The translations under genes were made by a program, and so were the position numbers. The notes beneath the pieces are model-generated. The model was given only the letters and a program-made list of their open reading frames with translations. It was not told the DNA's origin and ran no database searches. This document shows positions 41,422 through 48,333 of a DNA stretch of 52,617 nucleotides, in pieces. The stretch comes from Nocardioidaceae bacterium (GTDB lineage Bacteria > Actinomycetota > Actinomycetes > Propionibacteriales > Nocardioidaceae): the NCBI GenBank assembly GCA_025934895.1, contig JAICWH010000005.1:1-52617 (forward strand). The letters run 5' to 3'. Position 1 is the stretch's first letter, and every line of letters begins with the position of its first letter.

Positions 41422-41469
41422 GCGCGCCCGAAGGGATTCGAACCCCTAACCTTCTGATCCGTAGTCAGA
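41422..41469 (-). other. attP: attP core: 3' half of a tRNA-Arg(ACG) gene
   Basis: Read on the minus strand this segment has the anticodon stem-loop TCTGA-CTACGGA-TCAGA (anticodon ACG), the variable region, the T-arm GGGTTCGAATCC and the acceptor 3' strand CGGGCGC. No 5' half (no D-arm or matching acceptor strand) is present, so it is not a functional tRNA. It is the sequence that restores the host tRNA gene after integration. The integrase gene starts 135 bases to the right. Confidence 0.85.
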
Positions 41470-41547
41470 GGCCAGGGCAATACGCCACCTGTCGAAACTT
41501 CCGATTTTGCTGGTAGAGACTGATTTTCGCTTTGCAGCGGCTAGCCG

Positions 41548-41578
41548 TTGCTAGCCTGAGCTATGCTACAGATAAACT
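41548..41578 (+). promoter_or_regulatory. Candidate integrase promoter
   Basis: TTGCTA (41548-41553) and TAAACT (41573-41578) with a 19-base spacer would start transcription near 41585, before AGAGGGA and ATG 41604. The promoter overlaps the right CTACAG repeats, so integrase or another protein bound there could regulate it. Confidence 0.35.
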
Positions 41579-41582
41579 ACAG
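41564..41582. promoter_or_regulatory. CTACAG direct repeats right of attP core (candidate arm site)
   Basis: TGCTACAG (41564-41571) and AACTACAG (41575-41582) are 11 bases apart and mirror the left pair in spacing and in the ATxxA bases between copies. They are probable integrase arm-binding sites that overlap the integrase promoter. Confidence 0.45.
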
Positions 41583-41603
41583 CTCCGGCAAGAGGGATCT
41601 GCT

Positions 41604-42806
41604 ATGCCACCCAAGAAGCGCCGCGGCCGACGCGGCGACGGCGCGTTCTACCAACGCAAGTCCGATGGGATGTGGATCGGCGCATACCAATACGAGGACG
41701 AGTACGGCGAAAAGCGCAGGGCGACGGTCAGCGCGGCCGACAAGGTGATCGCGCACGACAGATTCCGCGAACTGCGTACGAAGATCGACAGCGGCACTTT
41801 CCGTCCGCGCTCGAAAATGACGGTTGAACAGTGGCTTTCCTACTGGCTCGACAACATCGTCAAGAAGACCAAGGACCCGAAGACCTATGTGTCGTATCGG
41901 GGCGCAGTGAACAACCAGATCGTCCCGACCATCGGGACCAAGCAGTTGCCGATCACACCGGCCATCGTGCGCGGCCTGCTGAAGAAGGTGAGCGAGACCG
42001 ATGGATGGGGCGAGCGGACAACCCAGCTGACCTATGTCGTGCTGAACATCGCGATGACGGCCGCCGTGAAAGAGGAGGTGATCAGCAAGAACCCGTGCGA
42101 GGTGGTGGCGAAACCGAAGGTGACGCCATCGCAGGGCGTGAAGTCGCACACGTCCGAGCAGGCGCGCAAGGTCTTGCTGGCCGCGTTGAAGGCAGAAGAT
42201 CCGTATGTCACCCGCTGGGCCGCGGCGTACCTTCTCGGCGCTCGGCAGGGCGAACTGCTGGGGCTCGAACGTGACCGCGTCGACATCGATAACGCGACCG
42301 TCGAACTGTCCTGGCAGCTGCAAACATTGGAGACCCACGAGGGCGCGGCGCTGACCGATCCCGACCGGTTCATCGTCCCGGATGGTTTCGAGTGCCGGCC
42401 GCTGTATCGGAAGTTCGCACTCACCCGCCCGAAGTCGGAGCGTTCGAAGCGGCTCACACCGTTGCCTATCCCGCTGGCCGCGATCTTCAAGACCTACCTG
42501 GAGACTGCCGAGAGCAACCCTTATGACCTGATGTGGGTGACCGCCAGGAAGCAGCCGATACCGGGCAAGTACGACAACACGGCGTGGCACGACGCCCTCA
42601 AGCGGGCGAAAGTTCCTGATCTGCCGCTGCACGCGGCGCGTCATACGACCGCGACATTGTTGCAGGAGATGGGCGTCGAAGAATCCGTTCGGATGCAGAT
42701 CATGGGTCACTCCTCCGTCGCAGCGCAGCGCGGCTACGCGCATGTGAACCTCGCCTTCGCCCGGGAGGCGCTGGGCAATCTGGACGGTCTGCTTAAGTTG
42801 GGATGA
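41604..42806 (+). CDS. int: Tyrosine integrase
   Basis: 400 residues from ATG 41604, with AGAGGGA upstream; a longer ORF from 41532 would run through the promoter and attP arm. The N-terminus is a basic arm-binding domain (MPPKKRRGRRGDGAFYQR), the SAM-like core-binding domain follows at about 75-165, and the catalytic domain is at 185-395. Arg214 in GARQGELL, His343-X-X-Arg346 in LHAARH, His369 in MGHSS and Tyr378 in GYAHV are the expected catalytic residues. It inserts the phage at a tRNA-Arg gene. Confidence 0.93.
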   Translation: MPPKKRRGRRGDGAFYQRKSDGMWIGAYQYEDEYGEKRRATVSAADKVIAHDRFRELRTKIDSGTFRPRSKMTVEQWLSYWLDNIVKKTKDPKTYVSYRGAVNNQIVPTIGTKQLPITPAIVRGLLKKVSETDGWGERTTQLTYVVLNIAMTAAVKEEVISKNPCEVVAKPKVTPSQGVKSHTSEQARKVLLAALKAEDPYVTRWAAAYLLGARQGELLGLERDRVDIDNATVELSWQLQTLETHEGAALTDPDRFIVPDGFECRPLYRKFALTRPKSERSKRLTPLPIPLAAIFKTYLETAESNPYDLMWVTARKQPIPGKYDNTAWHDALKRAKVPDLPLHAARHTTATLLQEMGVEESVRMQIMGHSSVAAQRGYAHVNLAFAREALGNLDGLLKLG

Positions 42807-42911
42807 TCATCCGATTTGACAGCAACGCCCAGATGGTCGGCCTACTATTATGCGACAACTATTGGCTAACAACACGATCGGAGTCGGGCAACCGATCGCG
42901 ATAGTGGGGCA
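42807..42911 (+). other. Short intergenic region after integrase
   Basis: A TTGACA at 42816-42821 is followed by TACTAT at 42843-42848. The 21-base gap is too long for a confident promoter. No hairpin terminator for the integrase gene is seen. The stretch probably carries a control region for the gene at 42912 but I cannot define it. Confidence 0.3.
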
Positions 42912-43220
42912 ATGATGGGGTCCGCGGCAGGCGAAAGCGCTTCCAGTTCGGGTCGATACAGTTCAGCGCCAGTCGGGGGTGCTGAGCCACAACAGATCCG
43001 CAACAGTCCCGGAGAACTTGCGGCGATAACAACTCCAACTCGCCTGATGGAAGAGTTGCGCCGGCGCGATCTGAGCGCCCTACTGCCCAAGTTGTGGCCG
43101 GGCGCGGAGTGCCGCCTCGCGGTTGCGGAGCTGACCGTGTCCGAGCTGATCGTTTCGGCTAGCTGGCTCGGCATCGAGCCGCCGGTACGCGCCTTCCGGG
43201 ACTACCGCACAACGCACTAG
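42912..43220 (+). CDS. Hypothetical protein, up to 102 aa
   Basis: ATG 42912 (or 42915; a shorter start is ATG 43059 region giving MEELRRRDL). The N-terminal third is Ser/Gly-rich and may not be coding. The C-terminal 60 residues (RRRDLSALLPKLWPGAECRLAVAELTVSELIVSA) look like a real folded protein. It converges with the repressor at 43217, overlapping by four bases. No family recognised. Confidence 0.5.
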   Translation: MMGSAAGESASSSGRYSSAPVGGAEPQQIRNSPGELAAITTPTRLMEELRRRDLSALLPKLWPGAECRLAVAELTVSELIVSASWLGIEPPVRAFRDYRTTH

Positions 43221-43459
43221 CTTCGCCCGCGCTCGGCGAACGCCGCCTTCAGGAAGTCGTACAGGTCGATGTCCAGCGCCGCGCAGAGGGCATCGAGCTG
43301 ACCCATCCTCGCCGACAGTGTCGCCTTCTCGATTCGGTAGATGGTGCTCTCGGATACGCCGCTGATCTCTGCCAGCTTCCCCTGACTCAGCCTGCGTTCA
43401 GCGCGTAGACCGCGCAGCTTGTCGCCTATGGCCTGGTCGACAGCGGTAATGGCTTCCAT
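43217..43459 (-). CDS. Immunity repressor candidate, Xre HTH, 80 aa
   Basis: Minus strand. ATG 43459 is preceded by 7 bases and a -10 (GATACT on the minus strand), so it is likely a leaderless start; a longer ORF from 43513 would include the promoter. Residues 10-65 form an Xre/HTH_3 domain (KLRGLRAERRLSQGKLAEIS then STIYRIEKATLS). It has no extra domain. It is divergent from the Cro-like gene at 43588, with operator dyads in both promoters, the arrangement of a phage genetic switch. Confidence 0.85.
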   Translation of the reverse strand: MEAITAVDQAIGDKLRGLRAERRLSQGKLAEISGVSESTIYRIEKATLSARMGQLDALCAALDIDLYDFLKAAFAERGRS

Positions 43460-43466
43460 ACAGAGG

Positions 43467-43496
43467 AGTATCCCGTCCGAATGGACGGCACCGCAA
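43467..43496 (-). promoter_or_regulatory. Leftward promoter of the repressor with operator dyad
   Basis: On the minus strand TTGCGG (43491-43496) and GATACT (43467-43472) are 18 bases apart. The perfect dyad CCGTCC-GAAT-GGACGG (43473-43488) fills the spacer and touches the -10. ATG 43459 is 7 bases past the -10, so the transcript should start at or next to the ATG. Confidence 0.72.
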
Positions 43497-43550
43497 GCCG
43501 GGACCTTCCGCACGCCACCAGCAAACTTCTCGATGCACCGTCAAATGTGC

Positions 43551-43580
43551 TTGCATTCCCGTCAGACTGGACGGTATTGT
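43551..43580 (+). promoter_or_regulatory. Rightward early promoter with operator dyad
   Basis: TTGCAT (43551-43556) and TATTGT (43575-43580) are 18 bases apart. CCGTCA-GACT-GGACGG (43559-43574), a one-base variant dyad of the left operator arms, fills the spacer. ATG 43588 follows after 7 bases. A further half site CCGTCA lies at 43538-43543. Confidence 0.72.
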
Positions 43581-43587
43581 CGTCAGC

Positions 43588-43821
43588 ATGGACGAATTGG
43601 TTTCTAAACTCGTAGAAATCGCCATGCAGTCCGCTGACGTGAACACCGAACGCTTGGCCGATCTGACAGGCATGGCTCGGGTGACACTGCGCAGACGCCT
43701 GAAAGAAGGCGCCTCGTTCACTGTCAGCGAACTCGACCGCATCGCGACCGCACTCGAGGTCGATTTCCTCGACCTGGTGCCCCCCAGGGGATCTCGGCGC
43801 ACGAAAGCGGCGGTCAAGTGA
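43588..43821 (+). CDS. Cro-like HTH protein, 77 aa
   Basis: ATG 43588, likely leaderless (7 bases after the -10). It shows an Xre-like helix-turn-helix: DVNTERLADLTGMARVTLRRRLKEG, then SELDRIATALEVDFLDLVP. It is the first gene of the long early operon and divergent from the repressor, as Cro is. The basic end RGSRRTKAAVK could help DNA binding. It may block the repressor promoter during lytic growth. Confidence 0.82.
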   Translation: MDELVSKLVEIAMQSADVNTERLADLTGMARVTLRRRLKEGASFTVSELDRIATALEVDFLDLVPPRGSRRTKAAVK

Positions 43822-44021
43822 CCGCCCGGGCCGCGGCGAAGACCCGCATCCGATACAGCAAGGCCGAAGCGGCAGAGCAGCTCGGCATCAGCGTGCGCAC
43901 GCTCGACAAGCTCCGCGCGGACGGGAAAATCGTCGGCCGCCTCGACGGTGGGCGCGTCTTTTTCGACCACGAACACTTGCTCGGCTATGCGAGGTCGTGC
44001 GCACCCGAGGGGACCGAATGA
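43818..44021 (+). CDS. xis: Excisionase-like winged HTH protein, 67 aa
   Basis: GTG 43818 overlaps the Cro-like stop. Residues 12-55 are a MerR/excisionase-type HTH: YSKAEAAEQLGISVRTLDKLRADGKI then VGRLDGGRVFF. Size, basic N-terminus and location after the switch and near attP fit a recombination directionality factor. It could also be a simple transcriptional regulator. Confidence 0.75.
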   Translation: MTARAAAKTRIRYSKAEAAEQLGISVRTLDKLRADGKIVGRLDGGRVFFDHEHLLGYARSCAPEGTE

Positions 44022-44311
44022 GCGTCGACCTCACCGCCTTCGAGGCCACAGTCGCCGATCTCACCAACCGACTCACCGAAGTGCACGGCCTCGTCGCCGA
44101 CCTCCAGGAAGAGGCCGATCGCGGCGGCATGTTCCAGCACATCAGCCCGGAGTGGAAACGCCGCTACCTCGACGCGCTGAACCGTTTGGCTGCCGTGCGG
44201 ACACGGCAACGCGAGCTCAAGCTGAACCTGGATGTCGCCAAGCGACGCCGGGACATGCTGGCCGAAGCCCTGCGCCACACCGCCCGGCTGGCGAAGGCGG
44301 TGACCCGGTGA
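44018..44311 (+). CDS. Coiled-coil protein, 97 aa
   Basis: ATG 44018 (overlap ATGA). Almost fully helical: residues 5-35 (FEATVADLTNRLTEVHGLVADL) and 50-95 (YLDALNRLAAVRTRQRELKL) have heptad character. Short coiled-coil proteins are common early genes. No family recognised; it may form dimers. Confidence 0.7.
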   Translation: MSVDLTAFEATVADLTNRLTEVHGLVADLQEEADRGGMFQHISPEWKRRYLDALNRLAAVRTRQRELKLNLDVAKRRRDMLAEALRHTARLAKAVTR

Positions 44312-44595
44312 CCGCCGTCGACATGGTCACGATGGCCGTATCCGCACTCGGTGCACTTACCGCGATCGCGTTCACTCTGATCGCCAACGCTCGCGCTCAT
44401 GAGGCCGTCGAATCCGCCCGCGCCGCAGCCGCTTCCGAGCGCCGCGCTGCCGAGTATCACGCCGCCGAGGATCACCTCGAGGTCGACAACGGCAAGATCT
44501 GCGCGCCCGCGCTGCGCGTCGTACAGCCGGACGAGCTGATGGATTGCCTCATCGACGGTGCCGTGCGCCGGCACCCCGCAGGGCGCGCCCGATGA
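44308..44595 (+). CDS. Membrane-anchored protein, 95 aa
   Basis: GTG 44308 overlaps the previous stop. The N-terminal membrane helix MVTMAVSALGALTAIAFTLIA is followed by an Ala/Glu-rich helix (AVESARAAAASERRAAEYHA) and a C-terminal part with two Cys. It looks like an early membrane protein, possibly for superinfection control. The next small ORF starts at its stop. Confidence 0.7.
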   Translation: MTAVDMVTMAVSALGALTAIAFTLIANARAHEAVESARAAAASERRAAEYHAAEDHLEVDNGKICAPALRVVQPDELMDCLIDGAVRRHPAGRAR

Positions 44596-44684
44596 CCCCC
44601 GAAACGTCCCCTCGCGCCGACGAGGAGACCGTGCGCCCGGCGCAGGCCGATTCGCTCCATGCGCCGGGCCGCACGCCCAACTGA
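44592..44684 (+). CDS. Putative 30-residue peptide
   Basis: ATG 44592 overlaps the previous stop by ATGA and ends at TGA 44682-44684. The product (starts MTPETSPRADEETV) is polar and Pro-rich, with no visible structure. The ATGA coupling is its only support, and it could also be a read-through of operon packing. Confidence 0.35.
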   Translation: MTPETSPRADEETVRPAQADSLHAPGRTPN

Positions 44685-44699
44685 CCCCAAACGGGCCGA

Positions 44700-44728
44700 T
44701 GCCCCGGGAGTTGCACCTCACCGGGGCA
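44700..44728 (+). other. GC hairpin in an early intergenic gap
   Basis: TGCCCCGG (44700-44707) pairs with CCGGGGCA (44721-44728) over a 13-base loop, with no T-run after it. It lies in the only real gap (44685-44766) of the early operon. It could be a partial terminator, an RNA processing site, or chance in GC-rich DNA. Confidence 0.4.
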
Positions 44729-44766
44729 CCGTCTCCAGCCCGTAGAACCGAAAGGCACGATACCAA

Positions 44767-44949
44767 ATGGGACGACACAGCACCGCCCACCGCAGCCGCC
44801 TCGGCAGCATCCAGGAATTCGCCGCGCGGATGGTCGCGCACCTCGGCGGCACCGATCCCGATCCCGCACCCGCGCCGGAACCAGTTGCGGACGAGTGGGT
44901 TTCGCCCGACGTGTGGCTGCAGCAGCACTCGCACAAGGCGGGTGCGTGA
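44767..44949 (+). CDS. Hypothetical protein, 60 aa
   Basis: ATG 44767 with GAAAGG upstream. The protein has a basic helix (HRSRLGSIQEFAARMVAHLGG), an Asp/Pro/Ala linker and a C-terminal WVSPDVWLQQHSHKAGA. No domain known. The separate ribosome site after a hairpin suggests a new translational unit within the operon. Confidence 0.62.
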   Translation: MGRHSTAHRSRLGSIQEFAARMVAHLGGTDPDPAPAPEPVADEWVSPDVWLQQHSHKAGA

Positions 44950-45356
44950 TGACCATCGACGAAACCGGTCCCGTATCTGGCATCGAGATCACCACGGCCC
45001 GGCATCAACGCATCGAGGAGATCGCGACCGCACGCCTGCGCGTGTCGGATTTCGTCGATGAGTTCTATCTCGACGATCTCCGTCGGCTCGTCGAGGCCGC
45101 GGCCGATATTCCGGGCGACGCCATCGTGCGACCGCACGAGAACGGCATCGACATCACGTACACCAAGACCGAATACGTCGCCGACGCGGCCGAGCAGCCG
45201 ATCGACGGGGTGACCGTCATGTCAGATGAACGTCTCGCCAGAATCCGGGCGCACCTCGAGCGCGAATGCCCGGCCGATGACGAGCCCGCCATCGACGGCC
45301 CCGAGGACTTCACCGCCGACCGTGAGCGCGACGAACGGATCGAGGCGCAAGGGTGA
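44949..45356 (+). CDS. Hypothetical acidic protein, 135 aa
   Basis: ATG 44949 overlaps the previous stop by one base. An acidic protein: ITTARHQRIEEIATARLRVSD and a C-terminal region of Glu/Asp/Arg. The repeated theme (helix, short strand GIDITYTKTEYV) suggests a small alpha/beta fold. No known family. Confidence 0.65.
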   Translation: MTIDETGPVSGIEITTARHQRIEEIATARLRVSDFVDEFYLDDLRRLVEAAADIPGDAIVRPHENGIDITYTKTEYVADAAEQPIDGVTVMSDERLARIRAHLERECPADDEPAIDGPEDFTADRERDERIEAQG

Positions 45357-45634
45357 AGGCGCACACGAAGTTCGTCACCAACTTCGCCGCGGCCCGCCAC
45401 GCGATCGGCCTCACCCAGCAGCACGCAGCCGAACGGATGCGCTACCGCCTGCACGGTGGCTGGAATACGCGCAGCGTCACCAACTTCGAGGCCGGTCGGC
45501 GCGAGGTCAACCTCGACGAGGCCGAGTGCCTCGCTGCGATCGTGTGCGTGCCGCTCGACAGGATGTTCACCGAATCCGCTACCCGCATCGCCGAGATCGC
45601 CGCATCGAACATGCAGACGGGGGCGATGCGATGA
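45353..45634 (+). CDS. Xre-like HTH protein, 93 aa
   Basis: GTG 45353 overlaps the previous stop. Residues 10-65 resemble a helix-turn-helix: AARHAIGLTQQHAAERMRYRL, then SVTNFEAGRREVNLDEAECLAAIV, with an insertion (LHGGWNTR) between helices. It lies directly before the WhiB-fusion gene and could regulate the same operon. Specific targets unknown. Confidence 0.72.
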   Translation: MKAHTKFVTNFAAARHAIGLTQQHAAERMRYRLHGGWNTRSVTNFEAGRREVNLDEAECLAAIVCVPLDRMFTESATRIAEIAASNMQTGAMR

Positions 45635-46203
45635 CCGAACACGCCACATCCGACTGGCGTCACAAGGCCTCGTGCCGCAACGATCCGGATCTCGACTGCT
45701 GGTTCGCCAGCGCACCCAACAACACCCGCGCCCAGTACGCCAAGGCCGTATGCGGTCGGTGCCCGGTGCGCCTGGACTGCGCTGACGAAGCGTTCGCCGA
45801 GAGCGTCCGCGGCGGGATCATCGCCGGATTCCACACCGAATTTCAGGACGAATGGGATGCGTTGTGCGAGTGGCTCGGTCGCGTCGGCGCATCCCCGGCG
45901 CGGCAGTCCGCGCGACGCACCGCGACATGCTCGCAGTGCGGCAAGGCGTTCGTCACCAAGCAGTCCGAAGCTACTCGGTGCGGGCCCTGCAAGCAGGGGC
46001 TCGTGGACGCTGGGCCGTCGAAGAAACGCCTACACGAACTGCGTGCGCTCGGGCTCAAATGGCGCGAACTCGGCGAGCTGCTGGGGATGCGCGAGAACAG
46101 CGTGCAGACGATCGTGGATCCCAAGCGGCCGTACGTGCTGCGCGAGACCGAAGCGAAGATCTTCGCCATCGCGCCGACCGCATCGGCGGTGAAGGTCGCG
46201 TGA
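45631..46203 (+). CDS. WhiB-like Fe-S regulator fused to zinc ribbon and HTH
   Basis: 190 residues from ATG 45631, about twice the length of a typical Wbl protein. Residues 8-70 form a WhiB domain with Cys15, Cys41, Cys44 and Cys50 (CGRCPVRLDC) as the iron-sulfur ligands, followed by GGIIAGF instead of the usual G-(V/I)-W-G-G turn. A zinc-ribbon-like CSQC...CGPC sits at 100-120, and a third segment (RLHELRALGLKWRELGELLG) at 132-155 looks like an HTH. Phage Wbl proteins (for example WhiB of TM4) inhibit host division genes. The fusion is unusual. Confidence 0.85.
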   Translation: MTEHATSDWRHKASCRNDPDLDCWFASAPNNTRAQYAKAVCGRCPVRLDCADEAFAESVRGGIIAGFHTEFQDEWDALCEWLGRVGASPARQSARRTATCSQCGKAFVTKQSEATRCGPCKQGLVDAGPSKKRLHELRALGLKWRELGELLGMRENSVQTIVDPKRPYVLRETEAKIFAIAPTASAVKVA

Positions 46204-47108
46204 GCAACGACATTTGCGGAACAACGGATCTCGACCGCGAGATCTGCCCGCACTGCAACCCGCAGCCCGAACCGGAACCCGCCGCGCCGAGCGAGCCGGG
46301 CCTTTATCCGGGCATCCCGGAATCGGTCTACCACGGCGACCGCAACAGCCTGTCGTCGACGGCCGCGCGGCGGCTGCTGGATGTCTCACCGCGGCAATGG
46401 AAGTGGGAGCGGGACAACCCGAAACCCAAGTCCGCGGACCATTTCGACCTCGGCACCGCCGTACACACCCTCGTGTTGGGCACGGGCCCGCAGCTGGTCG
46501 ACCTCGGCGTCGACGAGATCCGCAAGGACGAGGTCAAGACCGAGGTGAAGCGCATCCGCGCCGAGGGCGGAACGCCGTTGCGCAGCAAGCACTATCGGCA
46601 GGCGCGCGAGATGGCCGACGCTGTTCGCGCGAATCCGACCGTCGCCGACTGGCTCGCCTCGGGTGAACCCGAACTGTCGCTGTGGCACCGAGATCCGGTC
46701 ACCGGCGTCATGCTGCGCACCCGTGCGGACTGGGTGCACTGGCTCGGTCGTGACAGCGCGCTGATCGTCGACCTGAAAACCTCGTCCGAACCGGGCCCGG
46801 AAGAGTTTCGGCGCTCGGTTCGCAATTACCGCTACCACGTCCAACAGGCTTGGTATCAGGGCGCTTTCGCCGAGCACGGCATCACCACGGCGTTCGTGTT
46901 CGTCGTCGTGTGCGAGGCACCCCCGCACGTGTCCTACATCGTCGAGCTCAGCCCCGAAGCGGTCGACCTCGGCGAGCGCATCGCTCGGCGCGCCGTCGAC
47001 ATCTACGCGGCCTGCCTCAAGGACGACGTGTGGCCCGCGTTCGGCACCGACATTCATCACATCGATCTGCCCCGAGGGGCATACCTGCAGGAGGAATACG
47101 CACAGTGA
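46200..47108 (+). CDS. RecE-like PD-(D/E)XK exonuclease (DUF3799-type)
   Basis: 302 residues from GTG 46200. A first part with Cys6, Cys16 and Cys19 is Pro/Glu-rich. The catalytic domain starts GLYPGIPESVYHGDRNSLSS (landmark YHGDRNSLS), has FDLGTAVHTLVLG (His), RTRADWVHW (Asp) and LIVDLKTSSE (Asp-X-Lys), the RecE/Cas4-like active site. It digests one strand of double-stranded ends to make single strands for the RecT-like annealase in the next gene. Confidence 0.85.
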   Translation: MSNDICGTTDLDREICPHCNPQPEPEPAAPSEPGLYPGIPESVYHGDRNSLSSTAARRLLDVSPRQWKWERDNPKPKSADHFDLGTAVHTLVLGTGPQLVDLGVDEIRKDEVKTEVKRIRAEGGTPLRSKHYRQAREMADAVRANPTVADWLASGEPELSLWHRDPVTGVMLRTRADWVHWLGRDSALIVDLKTSSEPGPEEFRRSVRNYRYHVQQAWYQGAFAEHGITTAFVFVVVCEAPPHVSYIVELSPEAVDLGERIARRAVDIYAACLKDDVWPAFGTDIHHIDLPRGAYLQEEYAQ

Positions 47109-48214
47109 CCAGCACCGAGATCGCGACCCGCGAGACCACTCGCGGCACCACGCGAGGCGCTCTCACGCTCGCGCCCGATCAGACCGACTGGACGCCGCAG
47201 CAGCTCGCCGCGTTGCGGCAGCTCGGCATCGAGGATGCATCCGAGGGTGACCTGCTGGTGTTCCGGCACGTGTGCCAGAGCACCGGCCTGGACCCGTTCC
47301 GGAAACAGATCTACATGATCGGCCGGAAAACCAAGGTCAAATACTGGGATGACCGGCAGCGCAAGCAGGTCGAAGACTGGGTGATGAAGTGGACCATCCA
47401 GACCGGCATCGACGGATTCCGCCGCAACGGCCACGCCGCGGCGAAGCGTGAAGGCAACGCAATCCGCGTCGACGGACCGTACTGGCAGGGCGACGACGGC
47501 AAGGGATGGCAAGACGTCTGGCTCTCCGACAAGCCGCCCGCCGCAGCGAAGTTCACGATCTTCCGCGACGGCGAACCGCACACCGGCATCGCCATGTATC
47601 GCGAGTTCGTGCAGACCGCCCCGGGTAGCGATGCGCCGAACAGCATGTGGAAGAAGATGCCCGCGAACCAGCTCGCGAAATGTGCGGAGGCACAGGGGTG
47701 GCGGCGCGCATACCCGGACGACTTCTCCGCCGTACAGCTCGAGGACGCCGCGCAGATCATCGACCCCGACGGCGCGGCGGCGCAACCGACCCGGGCGCGA
47801 TCCGAGCGCGTTTCCGCGGCCGAGCTCATGAGCGGCGGCCGGGCCGCGGACATCGTCGAGGACGCCTCGGATCCAGTCGCAAAACCGGACAACGTACAGG
47901 TAGAGGAAGCCACCCCGGCGGCCGGCGAGGAGCCTCGCGCGAGCGCCGATCAGATCAAGGCACTCGGCACCGCACTGAAGCTCTGGAACAAGCGCACCCG
48001 CAAGCAGCAGCTCGATTACCTCACCGAGCAGTTCAAGCGTGAGATCACCGATCCGGCGCAGCTCAGCGAATGGGAGTGCACTGCGCTCACCGAGCATCTC
48101 GTCGAGTCCAAGCGCAAGGCCGACGAGGACGACAACGCCGCGGCGCCCGACGGCGAGCAGCTCGTCGACGGCGAGCAGCTGCCGATGGACGGCGAGAACG
48201 GCGGCACACAGTGA
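47105..48214 (+). CDS. recT: RecT/Bet-family single-strand annealing protein
   Basis: 369 residues from GTG 47105 (overlap with the nuclease gene). It has Bet-family landmarks: LLVFRHVCQSTGLDPFRKQIYMIGR near residue 58 and KWTIQTGIDGFRRNGHA. The region MPANQLAKCAEAQGWRRAYPDDF is typical of phage RecT proteins. The C-terminal 100 residues are an acidic tail. It anneals single strands during recombination and recombination-dependent replication. Confidence 0.88.
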   Translation: MTSTEIATRETTRGTTRGALTLAPDQTDWTPQQLAALRQLGIEDASEGDLLVFRHVCQSTGLDPFRKQIYMIGRKTKVKYWDDRQRKQVEDWVMKWTIQTGIDGFRRNGHAAAKREGNAIRVDGPYWQGDDGKGWQDVWLSDKPPAAAKFTIFRDGEPHTGIAMYREFVQTAPGSDAPNSMWKKMPANQLAKCAEAQGWRRAYPDDFSAVQLEDAAQIIDPDGAAAQPTRARSERVSAAELMSGGRAADIVEDASDPVAKPDNVQVEEATPAAGEEPRASADQIKALGTALKLWNKRTRKQQLDYLTEQFKREITDPAQLSEWECTALTEHLVESKRKADEDDNAAAPDGEQLVDGEQLPMDGENGGTQ

Positions 48215-48333
48215 GCGAACCAATCTGCCAGATCGCCTACGGCGGCAATCCCGACGATTGCGAATGCCCGGATTGCCGCGAGCATCAGCACGAGCTCGAC
48301 CGGCTCGACGAAGAGATGGGCAGGCGCAACTGA
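48211..48333 (+). CDS. Zinc-knuckle-like small protein, 40 aa
   Basis: GTG 48211 overlaps the RecT stop and the stop overlaps ATG 48333. It has CQIAYGGNPDDCECPDC, four Cys residues, then a charged helix (EHQHELDRLDEEM). It probably binds one zinc. It may be a partner of the recombination proteins; there is no direct evidence. Confidence 0.6.
   Translation: MSEPICQIAYGGNPDDCECPDCREHQHELDRLDEEMGRRN

Noticed and set aside
41400-41500. A complete functional tRNA gene
   Set aside because: Only the anticodon arm, T-arm and 3' acceptor strand are present. No D-arm or 5' acceptor strand pairs with CGGGCGC, so it is an attP core.
41532-41603. N-terminal extension of the integrase from 41532
   Set aside because: It would place the attP right arm and promoter inside the gene. 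ATG 41604 has a ribosome site and begins the usual basic arm-binding region.
42816-42848. Promoter TTGACA ... TACTAT
   Set aside because: The boxes look good alone but the 21-base spacer is too long for a sigma-70-type promoter; kept only as a weak note.
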